64,000 nt of DNA from an uncultured Paracoccaceae bacterium (GTDB lineage Bacteria; Pseudomonadota; Alphaproteobacteria; Rhodobacterales; Rhodobacteraceae). Below the pieces are notes generated by a model, which was not told the origin of the DNA, ran no database searches, and saw only the letters and a program-made list of their open reading frames with translations. The position numbers and the translations under genes were made by a program. Shown here piece by piece: positions 35,987 to 44,692 of this stretch (its first letter is position 1; each line of letters starts with the position of its first letter). The stretch covers positions 99,533 to 163,532 of the forward strand of contig CANMIX010000012.1 of NCBI GenBank assembly GCA_947497985.1. Reading direction: 5' to 3'.

Positions 35987-36691
35987 TTACCATTGCACGT
36001 CATCCAGAAAAATATAGCCCGCGCCGTAGATCGTTTTGATCAGTTTTGGATTTTTGGGGTCGTCGCGCAGCTTGGTTCTGAGACGGGAAATACGCACGTC
36101 CATCGCGCGGTCAAAGCTGTCGCCGGCAGCGCCGCCAAGGTGTTCCTGCATCTGCGCGCGTGAGATCAGACGTTTCGGGTTCTCAAGAAACAGGCGCAGC
36201 ACTTCGCCTTCGGCCTGTGAAAACGCAACTTCCTGTCCTGTTTCGTCGCGCAGGACAAAGCGGTCGAAATGGGCCTGCCAGCCAGTGAAACGTGCGGTTG
36301 TCTGGGAGGTCGCAGCTTGCGCGCTGCGTGGACCGTTGCGCAGACGAGCGCGGACGCGGGCGACCACCTCGATCGGGTCAAAAGGCTTGGTGATATAATC
36401 ATCCGCGCCCAGTTCCAGACCTGCCACCCGATCCTGCACCTGAGCACGGCCGGAAATGATGATCACCGCAGCGCCGTGGTCTTGGCCCAGCCGGTGCACC
36501 AGCGCCAGACCATCAGTGTCGGGCAGGGATAGGTCAATCAGGCAGACATCCGGGGTGATGCGATTAAGTGCGGCCTCAAACTCGCGCGCGCGGCCAAAGG
36601 ATTGCACCCGGAACCCGGCCTCTTCCAGTGTTTCAGCCAGCAGTTGGCGGATTTCGGGTTCGTCATCCAGAATGGTGATCAGCGCGCTCAT
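35987..36691 (-). CDS. OmpR/PhoB-family response regulator
   Basis: A two-component response regulator of 234 residues. The receiver domain holds the acidic pair at 9-10 (LDDEPE), phospho-acceptor Asp53 (LIDLSLPD) and Lys102 (TKPFDP). A winged-helix DNA-binding domain follows from about residue 130 (FSQAEGEVLRLFLENPKRLISRAQM, DVRISRLRTKLRDDPKNPKLI). The ATG overlaps the kinase stop by four bases, which pairs it with that kinase. Target genes cannot be read from this region; no convincing direct repeats were found. Confidence 0.94.
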   Translation of the reverse strand: MSALITILDDEPEIRQLLAETLEEAGFRVQSFGRAREFEAALNRITPDVCLIDLSLPDTDGLALVHRLGQDHGAAVIIISGRAQVQDRVAGLELGADDYITKPFDPIEVVARVRARLRNGPRSAQAATSQTTARFTGWQAHFDRFVLRDETGQEVAFSQAEGEVLRLFLENPKRLISRAQMQEHLGGAAGDSFDRAMDVRISRLRTKLRDDPKNPKLIKTIYGAGYIFLDDVQW

Positions 36692-38595
36692 TTCGGGGGC
36701 TCCGGACGGATCAGGGCTGCCAGCTGCTCGGTTGTGAAAGGTTTTTGCAAAACGGGCGCTTTCTTGAGGGCGGTGCGGAAGATCGGATCGGCAGTAACGG
36801 CCGAGGTCATTAGGATCACAGGGGGCACAGGGCGCGAACGGTCCAGCCCGTCAAAAAGATCCAACCCTGTTTCCTGTCCTTTGAGTTTGATGTCGGACAA
36901 GATCAGAACAATGTCTGGCAGATCGCGGGCCAGGGCAAGGCCGCCTTGGGCGGTGTCGGCCTCGATCACCGAAAATCCCAAATCGCTGAGCATCTCACGA
37001 TAGGTGGCGCGCAGCTCATCGCTGTCTTCGACCAACAGCGCCATGCCGCCATTGGCCTCGGGGGCAAGGCGATAGGGCAGGCGCAGGGTGACGCTGGCGC
37101 CTGACATTGTATTGCCAAGACGCACGTCGCCGCCGTTAAGCTTGACCATGTCGTAGACCATCGACAGGCCAAGGCCCGATCCATTGCTGCCCTTGGTGGT
37201 GAAAAACGGGTTTAACCCTTGTTCGAGCGCCTCGGTGGAAAAACCGGGACCGGTGTCGGTGACGCTAATTTCAATCCAGGTGCGGCCAACCTCATGTGCG
37301 CTGACGGTGACCTGTCCGCTTGTGCCGCAGGCATCGCGGGCGTTCAGGATCAGGTTCAACAGCGCATCCTGTAGTTTGCCGGCATCCAGCAGCAGGGAGT
37401 GCGGTTTGCTGTGGTTGACCACCGACAGGCCCACACCGCGCGGCAGCGAGGGGGAGGCGAGGATTTTCAGCTCTTCCAGCAGCGCGCCAAGGTTGGTGGC
37501 CTGTGGTCGCAAGGGGCGGTGTCCCGTCATCTGCGAGATCCGGTGCAACAGGCGCCCGCCTCGCTCGGCGGCGGATTGGGTGGCGGTGATCAGTTGCGCG
37601 GCTTCTGCGCCCAAATCCATCTTGGACAGCTTGCTTTGAATACCCAAAATCACTGTCAGCAGGTTGGAGAAATCATGCGCCAAACCGTTGGTCATATGGG
37701 CCGCCATATCGCGACGGCGCGTCTGCTGAAGTGCGACGCGAACCTGCGTTTCCTCGGTCACATCCATCGATAGCACATAAACACCGCCAGCCCCATCAGG
37801 GGTCAGGGCGACGCGAATGCGGCGGCTGTCGTGATCCTCGGTGAATTCAAACACAGGGCGTTCGCCGGTGTAGGCGGCGATCATATGTGGTTCAATCTTG
37901 GCAAAGGCCGAGGGGCCAAGGGCGTCTGCGATATGCATGCCCAATATATCGGTGGGGCGGCCGGGAAAAACGCTGCTGAGCCGACGATTGGTAAAGGTAT
38001 AGAACCCGTGGCTGTCCAAATGGGCGATGTGGGCTGGCATCATCTCAGCCGTCAGGCGGATCCGGCTTTCGCTGGTGGCAACGTCACGTTTGGCAGCGGC
38101 CAACGCGGTGTTGGTGGCGGCGAGCTTGCGGTTGGTGGCCGACAGTTCTTCGGTATGGGCGATGAGCTGGTCTGACAACTCCTCGGACCGGCTGCGCAGC
38201 ATTTCTTCGATCTGTTTGGTGCGGGTGATATCCGTGTAGACGGTGACCCAACCGCCCTGCGGGAGAGGGGACCCTTCGATCGAAATCACCTGGGCATTGT
38301 GGCGGACCCGTTCAAAATAATGCGGTTCAAAGGTTCGGGCCTGGGTAACCCGTTGCGCGACAAAGCGGTCGATGTCTTCGATGGTGCCGTATTCACCGCT
38401 TTGCGCGATAAAGCGAATTGTCTCTGCAAAAGACGCGCCGGGTGTAACCAGGGTCTGGGGCAGATCAAACATGTCCTGAAAGCGCTGGTTACAGACCGCC
38501 AGCCGTAGGTCTTTGTCATAGATGGAGATGGCCTGGGCGATGAGGTTCAACCCGGCTTCGGTCATGGCGGCGTATGTTGTGTCTATGCGGTCCAT
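36688..38595 (-). CDS. Hybrid PAS-histidine kinase with C-terminal receiver
   Basis: A cytoplasmic 635-residue hybrid sensor kinase with no membrane segments. Two PAS-like domains lie at about 10-125 and 180-290, joined by a coiled coil. The phospho-acceptor is His307 (GLAHDFSNLLTVI). ATPase boxes follow: NLILNARDAC near 415, DTGPGFS near 447 and GSGLGLSMVYD near 472. The C-terminal receiver (about 518-630) has Asp568 (SDIKLKG) and Lys618. It probably senses a soluble or redox signal through the PAS domains and phosphorylates the coupled OmpR-type regulator. It diverges from the acyl-CoA ligase gene. Confidence 0.93.
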   Translation of the reverse strand: MDRIDTTYAAMTEAGLNLIAQAISIYDKDLRLAVCNQRFQDMFDLPQTLVTPGASFAETIRFIAQSGEYGTIEDIDRFVAQRVTQARTFEPHYFERVRHNAQVISIEGSPLPQGGWVTVYTDITRTKQIEEMLRSRSEELSDQLIAHTEELSATNRKLAATNTALAAAKRDVATSESRIRLTAEMMPAHIAHLDSHGFYTFTNRRLSSVFPGRPTDILGMHIADALGPSAFAKIEPHMIAAYTGERPVFEFTEDHDSRRIRVALTPDGAGGVYVLSMDVTEETQVRVALQQTRRRDMAAHMTNGLAHDFSNLLTVILGIQSKLSKMDLGAEAAQLITATQSAAERGGRLLHRISQMTGHRPLRPQATNLGALLEELKILASPSLPRGVGLSVVNHSKPHSLLLDAGKLQDALLNLILNARDACGTSGQVTVSAHEVGRTWIEISVTDTGPGFSTEALEQGLNPFFTTKGSNGSGLGLSMVYDMVKLNGGDVRLGNTMSGASVTLRLPYRLAPEANGGMALLVEDSDELRATYREMLSDLGFSVIEADTAQGGLALARDLPDIVLILSDIKLKGQETGLDLFDGLDRSRPVPPVILMTSAVTADPIFRTALKKAPVLQKPFTTEQLAALIRPEPPK

Positions 38596-38822
38596 AAGTG
38601 CCCTTCATGGCTAACACCGGTCACGTATTTGGCAAGCACTTCTGACAGCGTGTGCCGTCACGTTGCGCCGAGGGTCTGTCAAATTCCACCCTGAAACAAT
38701 TCGTAAGAATTGGGAAAACTTGCTGACAAGATTAACCAAGATGCTGCCCGCAGTCCCGTCCCCGGGGTCGATTGTGTTGGAGGACACGCGGCCAGGCAGG
38801 GGGCGGGTTGGGAGGAGAACAT
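38596..38822. promoter_or_regulatory. Divergent promoter region with inverted repeat
   Basis: This 227-base gap separates the hybrid kinase (minus) from the ligase/Liv operon (plus). It carries an inverted repeat CAATTC-GTAA-GAATTG at 38697-38712, a candidate binding site for a dimeric regulator. No clear -35/-10 pair was assigned. The ribosome site GGAGGAG precedes the ligase ATG. Confidence 0.4.
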
Positions 38823-40796
38823 ATGGCAGAGGTGCATACGCGCGCAGGGGGAGAGATGTCCCTGCCGGCCCTGTTGCAGCGAAACGCTGAAAGATACGGA
38901 GATCGGCCCGCCTACCGCGAGAAGGAATACGGGATCTGGCAAAGCTGGACCTGGGCCGAGGCCGAAAAAGAAGTCGAAGCTTTGGCGCTGGGCCTGTTGG
39001 ACCTTGGGCTGCGTCCTGGTGATTTTGTGGCCATCATTGGCCGTAACCGACCCTATCTGTATTGGTCGATGGTGGCCGTGCAGGCCGCGGGTGGTGTCCC
39101 GGTGCCGCTTTATCAGGACGCGGTTGCAGAAGAGATGTCTTATGTTTTGGCCAATTGCGGCGCGCGTTTTGTGATTGCGGGTGACCAAGAGCAGGTCGAC
39201 AAGGTTTTGGAGGTACAAGACCAGCTGACGACGCTGGAGCAGATGATCTACCTTGATCCGCGCGGGCTGCGGAAATACGACCATGGGCAATTGCATGGGT
39301 TTAAGGCTGTACAGGTGCAGGGGCGCAAGGCGGCGTTGGCTTTGGCCGACGAGCTGAACGCCCGCCGGGCAGAGCTGGATTACGCAAGCACGTGTGTGAT
39401 GCTTTATACCTCGGGCACCACTGGCAAACCCAAGGGCGTGGTGCTGTCCAATCGCAATGTGATCGAGACCGCACGCAATTCAGCGCAGTTTGATCAGCTG
39501 AGTTCTGACGACAGTATCCTGTCCTATCTGCCGATGGCCTGGGTTGGCGATTTTATCTTTTCGGTGGCGCAGGCCTATTGGTGCGGGTTCTGTACCAATT
39601 GCCCCGAAAGCCCCGAGACCATGATGACCGATCTGCGAGAGATCGGGCCGACCTATTTCTTTGCGCCACCGCGGGTCTTTGAAGGCCAGCTGACCAGCGT
39701 GATGATCCGGATGGAGGACGCAGGTCGTTTGAAGCGACGCATGTTCCATCACTTTCTAGCGCATGCAAAGAAGGTCGGCGGGCGTATACTGGACGGTAAA
39801 GCGGTGGGTCTGTTGGACCGGTTGAAATACGCGCTGGGCGATGTGCTGGTCTATGGCCCGCTGAAAGATACGTTGGGCTATGGCCGCATTCGGGTGGGAT
39901 ACACGGCAGGTGAGGCCATCGGGCCCGAGATTTTCGACTTTTACCGCTCGCTCGGCATCAATCTGAAACAGCTTTATGGGCAGACCGAGGCGACGGTGTT
40001 TATCACCCAACAGCCCGACGGCGAAGTGCGGGCTGATACCGTTGGTGTGCCCTCGCCCAGTGTGGAGTTGAAGATCGATGAAACAGGCGAGATTTTCTAC
40101 CGCTCGCCGGGCGTGTTTGTGGAGTATTTCAAGAACCCGGAATCCACCATGAAAACCAAAGACGCAGATGGTTGGGTGGCCACAGGAGACGCAGGTTTTA
40201 TCGAAGAGAAAAGCGGGCATTTGCGGATCATCGACCGGGCCAAGGACGTGGGGAAAATGGCCAATGGCGCGATGTTTGCCCCCAAATTTGTTGAGAATAA
40301 GCTGAAGTTCTATCCCGATATCCTGGAGGCTGTTCTGTTTGGCAACGGGCGGGACCGCTGTGTGGCCTTTATCAATATCGACCTGACGGCGGTGGGCAAT
40401 TGGGCCGAACGCAACAATATTGCCTATGCCTCCTATCAAGAGCTGGCGGGGCATCCCGAAGTACTGAAATCCATCACCGCCCATGTGGGAGAGGTGAACC
40501 GGTCGGTGGCCGAGGATGAGATGTTGTCGGGCTGTCAGGTGCATCGCTTTGTGGTGCTGCACAAGGAATTGGACGCGGACGACGGCGAACTGACCCGGAC
40601 CCGCAAAGTGCGCCGGGGATTTGTGGAAGAGAAGTTCCAAGACATTCTGGCGGCGCTTTATGATGGGGAGGTCAGCGTCTCAACCCGGACCGAGGTGACC
40701 TATGAGGATGGGCGTAAAGGGGAAATTAGCGCCACATTGGCGATCCAGGACGCGCAAATCTCGGGCTCGATGGTGCAATTGGAGGCGGCAGAATGA
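38823..40796 (+). CDS. AMP-binding acyl-CoA ligase (long-chain FadD-like)
   Basis: Adenylate-forming ligase of 657 residues that activates a carboxylic acid with ATP and CoA. The P-loop LYTSGTTGKPKGVVLS, YGQTEATVF and GWVATGDAGFIEE are all present, as in the long-chain acyl-CoA synthetase (FAA1-like) group. Start ATG 38823 follows GGAGGAG by 8 bases. It is the first gene of an operon with LivG, H, M, J and F transport genes and a PaaK-like protein, so its acid may be the transported compound. Substrate (aromatic, branched or fatty) is not determined. Confidence 0.9.
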   Translation: MAEVHTRAGGEMSLPALLQRNAERYGDRPAYREKEYGIWQSWTWAEAEKEVEALALGLLDLGLRPGDFVAIIGRNRPYLYWSMVAVQAAGGVPVPLYQDAVAEEMSYVLANCGARFVIAGDQEQVDKVLEVQDQLTTLEQMIYLDPRGLRKYDHGQLHGFKAVQVQGRKAALALADELNARRAELDYASTCVMLYTSGTTGKPKGVVLSNRNVIETARNSAQFDQLSSDDSILSYLPMAWVGDFIFSVAQAYWCGFCTNCPESPETMMTDLREIGPTYFFAPPRVFEGQLTSVMIRMEDAGRLKRRMFHHFLAHAKKVGGRILDGKAVGLLDRLKYALGDVLVYGPLKDTLGYGRIRVGYTAGEAIGPEIFDFYRSLGINLKQLYGQTEATVFITQQPDGEVRADTVGVPSPSVELKIDETGEIFYRSPGVFVEYFKNPESTMKTKDADGWVATGDAGFIEEKSGHLRIIDRAKDVGKMANGAMFAPKFVENKLKFYPDILEAVLFGNGRDRCVAFINIDLTAVGNWAERNNIAYASYQELAGHPEVLKSITAHVGEVNRSVAEDEMLSGCQVHRFVVLHKELDADDGELTRTRKVRRGFVEEKFQDILAALYDGEVSVSTRTEVTYEDGRKGEISATLAIQDAQISGSMVQLEAAE

Positions 40797-40883
40797 GGGA
40801 CGTTGGAACGACGCTCGCCCGGCTGCGCCGAACATCGCCCCGCCCACCGTCCCCTGGGCGCGCGGGCCAAGATGGAGCGTAAC

Positions 40884-41702
40884 ATGTTGGATCAGACAGC
40901 TGGTTTTGTAACAGAAGACGGACGCACCATTGGTGGTGTGGTCATGGAGATGAAAAACATCACGCTGCGCTTTGGCGGTGTGGAAGCGATCAAGGACATC
41001 TCCTTTGATATTCGCGAAGGCGAAATTCGTGCCATCATTGGCCCCAATGGGGCTGGCAAATCTTCGATGTTGAACGTGATTTCAGGGTTTTACGTCCCAC
41101 AGGACGGCGAAGTTTGGTTTCACGGCAAAAAACGCAAACCGATGCGGCCCTATGAGGTGGCACGTCAAGGCATTGCGCGCACCTTCCAGAACATCGCTTT
41201 GTTTGAAGGGATGAGCGTTTTGGACAATGTGATGACAGGGCGGTTGAACCATATGTCGGCAAACCTGTTTCAGCAGGCGTTCTGGAAAGGACGGGCCGAG
41301 GCTGAGGAAGTGGCCAACCGCGAGAAGGTCGAGGAGATCATCGATTTCCTGGAAATCCAGGCGATCCGCAAAACGCCGGTCGCCCGTCTGCCTTATGGGC
41401 TGAAAAAACGCGTGGAACTGGCGCGTGCGCTGGCGGCTGAGCCGAAACTGTTGCTGCTGGATGAGCCGATGGCGGGAATGAACGTCGAAGAGAAAGAGGA
41501 CATGAGCCGCTTTATCCTGGATGTGAATGACGAATTTGGCACCACCATTGCGCTGATCGAACACGACATGGGCGTGGTCATGGACCTGAGCGACCGGGTG
41601 GTGGTGATGGATTATGGCAAAAAGATCGGAGATGGCACGCCGGATGAGGTGCGCAGCAACCAACAGGTGATCGATGCCTATCTGGGGGTATCTCATGACT
41701 GA
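40884..41702 (+). CDS. Branched-chain-type ABC transporter ATPase (LivG)
   Basis: Cytoplasmic ATPase of 272 residues. Walker A is GPNGAGKSS, the signature region is LPYGLKKRVELARALA (a variant of the usual LSYGQQR form), Walker B is LLLLDEPMAGM and the switch is LIEHDMGVV. Its C-terminal part matches LivG. The ATG at 40884 is preferred because GGAG lies 6 bases upstream. An upstream ATG at 40872 is in frame. Part of the ligase/Liv operon. Confidence 0.92.
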   Translation: MLDQTAGFVTEDGRTIGGVVMEMKNITLRFGGVEAIKDISFDIREGEIRAIIGPNGAGKSSMLNVISGFYVPQDGEVWFHGKKRKPMRPYEVARQGIARTFQNIALFEGMSVLDNVMTGRLNHMSANLFQQAFWKGRAEAEEVANREKVEEIIDFLEIQAIRKTPVARLPYGLKKRVELARALAAEPKLLLLDEPMAGMNVEEKEDMSRFILDVNDEFGTTIALIEHDMGVVMDLSDRVVVMDYGKKIGDGTPDEVRSNQQVIDAYLGVSHD

Positions 41703-41731
41703 TCATAACGCGAAATCACAGGAGATATGCC

Positions 41732-42718
41732 ATGTCTGAACAGCTGGTTTTTGCGATGGAAGTCACGCTGAACGGTTTGATGGCCGGGGTGCTTTATGCG
41801 TTGGTCGCGCTGGGGTTTGTATTGATCTACAAGGCCTCGGGCATCTTCAACTATGCGCAAGGCGTAATGGCGCTGTTTGCGGCGATGACCTTGGTTGGGA
41901 TTATGAATGGGCAGGTGCCATTTGCCCATGTGATCAACGCCATTTTTGGCGGCCATATCACCCATTTCGGGTGGAATGTGCCCGGCGTTCTGGCCATCGC
42001 GTTGACGGTTGGCGTAATGATCCTGCTGGCCTGGTTGGTGCAGGTTTTGGTGATGCGACATCTGGTCGGCCAAGAGCCGATTATCCTGTTTATGGCGACG
42101 ATTGGTCTGGCGTATTTCCTGGAAGGGGTCGCGGATCTGATGTGGGGATCCGAGATCAAGACATTGGATGTTGGCCTGCCGCAAGGGATCAATATCTGGA
42201 TTGATGAGACCACGTTCCAGATCTTTGACTATGGGTTCTTTATCGACAATCTGGATCTGGTGGCGACCGTGATTGCCGGTCTGCTGGTCGCGGGGCTGGT
42301 GATGTTCAGCCAATACACCAAACAAGGACGTGCCATGCGCGCGGTGGCGGACGACCATCAGGCGGCGCTGTCGGTGGGCATTTCACTGAATTTCATCTGG
42401 GTTCTGGTATGGTCGCTAGCTGGGTTTGTGGCGCTTGTCGCTGGCATCGTCTGGGGCACCAAATCAGGCGTGCAGTTTTCCCTGTCGCTCATCGCGCTTA
42501 AAGCGCTGCCGGTTTTGATGCTGGGTGGCTTTACCTCGATCCCTGGCGCCATCGTTGGCGGGTTGATCATCGGGGTCGGTGAAAAGCTGTTCGAATTCGC
42601 AATCGGCCCCTTGGTGGGCGGTGCGACCGAGAATTGGTTCGCCTATGTTCTGGCGCTGCTGTTCCTGGTCTTTCGTCCGCAAGGATTGTTTGGGGAGAAG
42701 ATCATTGAACGGGTGTGA
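41732..42718 (+). CDS. Branched-chain-type ABC transporter permease (LivH)
   Basis: Inner-membrane permease of 328 residues with about eight hydrophobic segments. LivH hallmarks are GLMAGVLYALVALGFVLIYKASGIFNYAQG near the N-terminus and GSIPGAIVGGLIIGVGE-like (TSIPGAIVGG) near the C-terminus. The conserved RAVADDHQAALSVGI cytoplasmic loop is visible. AGGAG precedes the ATG. The next co-directional operon gene is 496 bases on, and a small gene on the other strand lies between. Confidence 0.94.
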   Translation: MSEQLVFAMEVTLNGLMAGVLYALVALGFVLIYKASGIFNYAQGVMALFAAMTLVGIMNGQVPFAHVINAIFGGHITHFGWNVPGVLAIALTVGVMILLAWLVQVLVMRHLVGQEPIILFMATIGLAYFLEGVADLMWGSEIKTLDVGLPQGINIWIDETTFQIFDYGFFIDNLDLVATVIAGLLVAGLVMFSQYTKQGRAMRAVADDHQAALSVGISLNFIWVLVWSLAGFVALVAGIVWGTKSGVQFSLSLIALKALPVLMLGGFTSIPGAIVGGLIIGVGEKLFEFAIGPLVGGATENWFAYVLALLFLVFRPQGLFGEKIIERV

Positions 42719-42748
42719 TCCTCTCTCCCACCGCCAGATGCGGTTCGG

Positions 42749-43099
42749 TCAATGTTCCAACCGTTTGGCCGCCTTGACCAGAATGGCCGCAAAGATCGTA
42801 ACCACCAATGTCACAGCAATCGTCAAGTCGCCGATGAACTGGGCCAACAAAAATGTCAGAATACCAGCGGCGAGGAAGCCCAGCAGGAGCAGGCTCCACA
42901 CACCTTGGTTGGCTTCTTCCTGCATGCGGTCCTGTGTCTGGTCAGTCGCCCGCAATGCGGTTGGTGCCTCAGCCACGATTTGCACATCTTCGACCTGGCC
43001 TAGGAGACGGCCTTTGGTCTCTTCATACACGCTGTGGGAAATGTCCCCGCGTTTCCGGGCGGCATCCAGCCGCCGGAGATCCTCCAGAATTGCAGTCAT
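42749..43099 (-). CDS. Small membrane protein, antisense inside the Liv operon
   Basis: A 116-residue protein on the minus strand between livH and livM. The N-terminus is soluble and helical (LEDLRRLDAARKRGDISHSVYEETKGRL, similar to SHOCT-type short domains). A Gln/Glu-rich linker and two hydrophobic segments follow (SLLLLGFLAAGILTFLLAQF and LTIAVTLVVTIFAAILV). I do not recognise a named family. The ATG at 43099 or a GTG at 43108 could start it; both have only weak ribosome sites. It interrupts an otherwise co-directional operon, so its transcript would face the operon RNA. Confidence 0.65.
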   Translation of the reverse strand: MTAILEDLRRLDAARKRGDISHSVYEETKGRLLGQVEDVQIVAEAPTALRATDQTQDRMQEEANQGVWSLLLLGFLAAGILTFLLAQFIGDLTIAVTLVVTIFAAILVKAAKRLEH

Positions 43100-43213
43100 G
43101 TCTTCCACTCACTTTACCCACGTTAAGACTAGCGCAGAGAATTGGGCAAAATGTGGCCAACGGGCGAAATTCGACAAATGGGTTAACGGTTGGTTAACAC
43201 CGGGGAGGTGCGC

Positions 43214-43486
43214 GTGATCAAGCTTCTGGCCGTTGTAAATATCGTTGCCTGGGCAGGGTTTTGGGCCTTTGGCTATCTGGCGTTGAGCTCTGACGGTCCG
43301 CCGGACGGCCAGCTTTTGACTGCAAGCCTGTTGGCGGCGCTTGGCTTATTTACCGGGGTTTTTACCTATCTCAGGCTCGTACGGGTTTCGGAATTGACCG
43401 GATATGCCCGGCCATCAGCCCAAATGAATCGCGAAATCCGCAATGAAGTGCAGAAAAGATGGGGGGAACGTCATGAATTGGGCTGA
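43214..43486 (+). CDS. Small two-helix membrane protein of unknown function
   Basis: A 90-residue protein with two hydrophobic segments (VVNIVAWAGFWAFGYLAL and TASLLAALGLFTGVFTYL) and a charged C-terminal tail. The start is a GTG at 43214, with GGAGG just upstream. No ATG is available. It starts 114 bases after the antisense gene and ends 41 bases before livM. I do not recognise a family. It may be an operon-linked accessory protein or an unrelated insertion. Confidence 0.6.
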   Translation: MIKLLAVVNIVAWAGFWAFGYLALSSDGPPDGQLLTASLLAALGLFTGVFTYLRLVRVSELTGYARPSAQMNREIRNEVQKRWGERHELG

Positions 43487-43527
43487 AACAAGGCAGCTTC
43501 AAAACGGCGACGTCGGTGGAGGTGTCT

Positions 43528-44604
43528 ATGTTTTATCGTGAGGCTGGGGATTTCAAAACCTCCTATCAGGCGGATGGGCAGACCTTTCCGATCCGATTTG
43601 ACCGGATGCGGTATTATGTAGTGCTGGTTGTGGCCTTTGGCCTGATCCCGTTTTTTATCAACGACTATTGGGTCAATGCGATCCTGCTGCCGTTCCTGAT
43701 CTACGCAATTGCGGCGATTGGGTTAAACATTCTGGTCGGCTATTGCGGGCAGGTGTCATTGGGGACGGGTGGGTTTATGGCTGTAGGGGCCTATGGCTGT
43801 TACAAGCTGATGACCGCCTTTCCCGAAGTGTCGATGATTGTACATGTGTTGCTGTCGGGTGGGATCACGGCGATGGTCTGCGTCTTGTTTGGCTTGCCGT
43901 CGCTGCGCATCAAAGGGTTCTATCTGGCGGTGGCGACACTGGCGGCGCAGTTCTTTCTGGTCTGGCTGTTCAACCGGGTGCCGTGGTTTTACAACAATTC
44001 CGCTTCGGGCCAGATCAGCGCGCCGGAACGGGATGTGTTTGGCATTGTGATCACCGGCCCCAATGCTCCGGCCTGGGCGACCTATCTGTTCTGTCTGATT
44101 TTCCTAACGGTCTGTGCGCTGGTGGCGCGCAATCTGACGCGAGGTTCTGTTGGGCGCAGTTGGATGGCGATCCGGGATATGGACATCGCGGCCGAGATCA
44201 TCGGCGTCAATCCGATGAAGGCGAAGATGACTGCCTTTGCGGTGTCCGGGTTTTTCATTGGCGTATCCGGCGCACTGTTCTTCTCGGTCTATTTGGGCGC
44301 GGTTGAGGTTGGTGAGGCCTTTGGCATCCAAAAGTCATTCCTGGTTCTGTTCATGGTGATTATTGGCGGCTTGGGGTCGATCTTTGGCGCCTTTGCCGGG
44401 GCTGCGTTTCTGGTGCTTTTGCCGGTCGTCTTAAAGGTGTTGGGGGTGGATGTGTTGGGCTGGCCCACAGATATCGTGGCGCATTTCCAACTGGTGATCG
44501 TGGGGGCGTTGATTGTGTTTTTCCTGATCGTCGAGCCGCACGGGTTGGCGCAGATGTGGCGCGTCACCAAAGAGAAGTTGAGACTGTGGCCCTTCCCGCA
44601 TTGA
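43528..44604 (+). CDS. Branched-chain-type ABC transporter permease (LivM)
   Basis: Inner-membrane permease of 358 residues with about ten hydrophobic segments. Hallmarks are AIGLNILVGYCGQVSLGTGGFMAVGAY and the loop RGSVGRSWMAIRDMDIAAEIIGV, both typical of LivM. The ATG at 43528 has GGAGG about 6 bases upstream. An in-frame GTG at 43516 is less likely. It partners with LivH to form the channel. Confidence 0.94.
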   Translation: MFYREAGDFKTSYQADGQTFPIRFDRMRYYVVLVVAFGLIPFFINDYWVNAILLPFLIYAIAAIGLNILVGYCGQVSLGTGGFMAVGAYGCYKLMTAFPEVSMIVHVLLSGGITAMVCVLFGLPSLRIKGFYLAVATLAAQFFLVWLFNRVPWFYNNSASGQISAPERDVFGIVITGPNAPAWATYLFCLIFLTVCALVARNLTRGSVGRSWMAIRDMDIAAEIIGVNPMKAKMTAFAVSGFFIGVSGALFFSVYLGAVEVGEAFGIQKSFLVLFMVIIGGLGSIFGAFAGAAFLVLLPVVLKVLGVDVLGWPTDIVAHFQLVIVGALIVFFLIVEPHGLAQMWRVTKEKLRLWPFPH

Positions 44605-44692
44605 CGCGGGGCGTGGCTGTTTCTGCGACGGGAGGAGGACACGTTTTGTGGCCCGTCGAAACATCGGACATTTCATGGGAGGAACGAAACCG

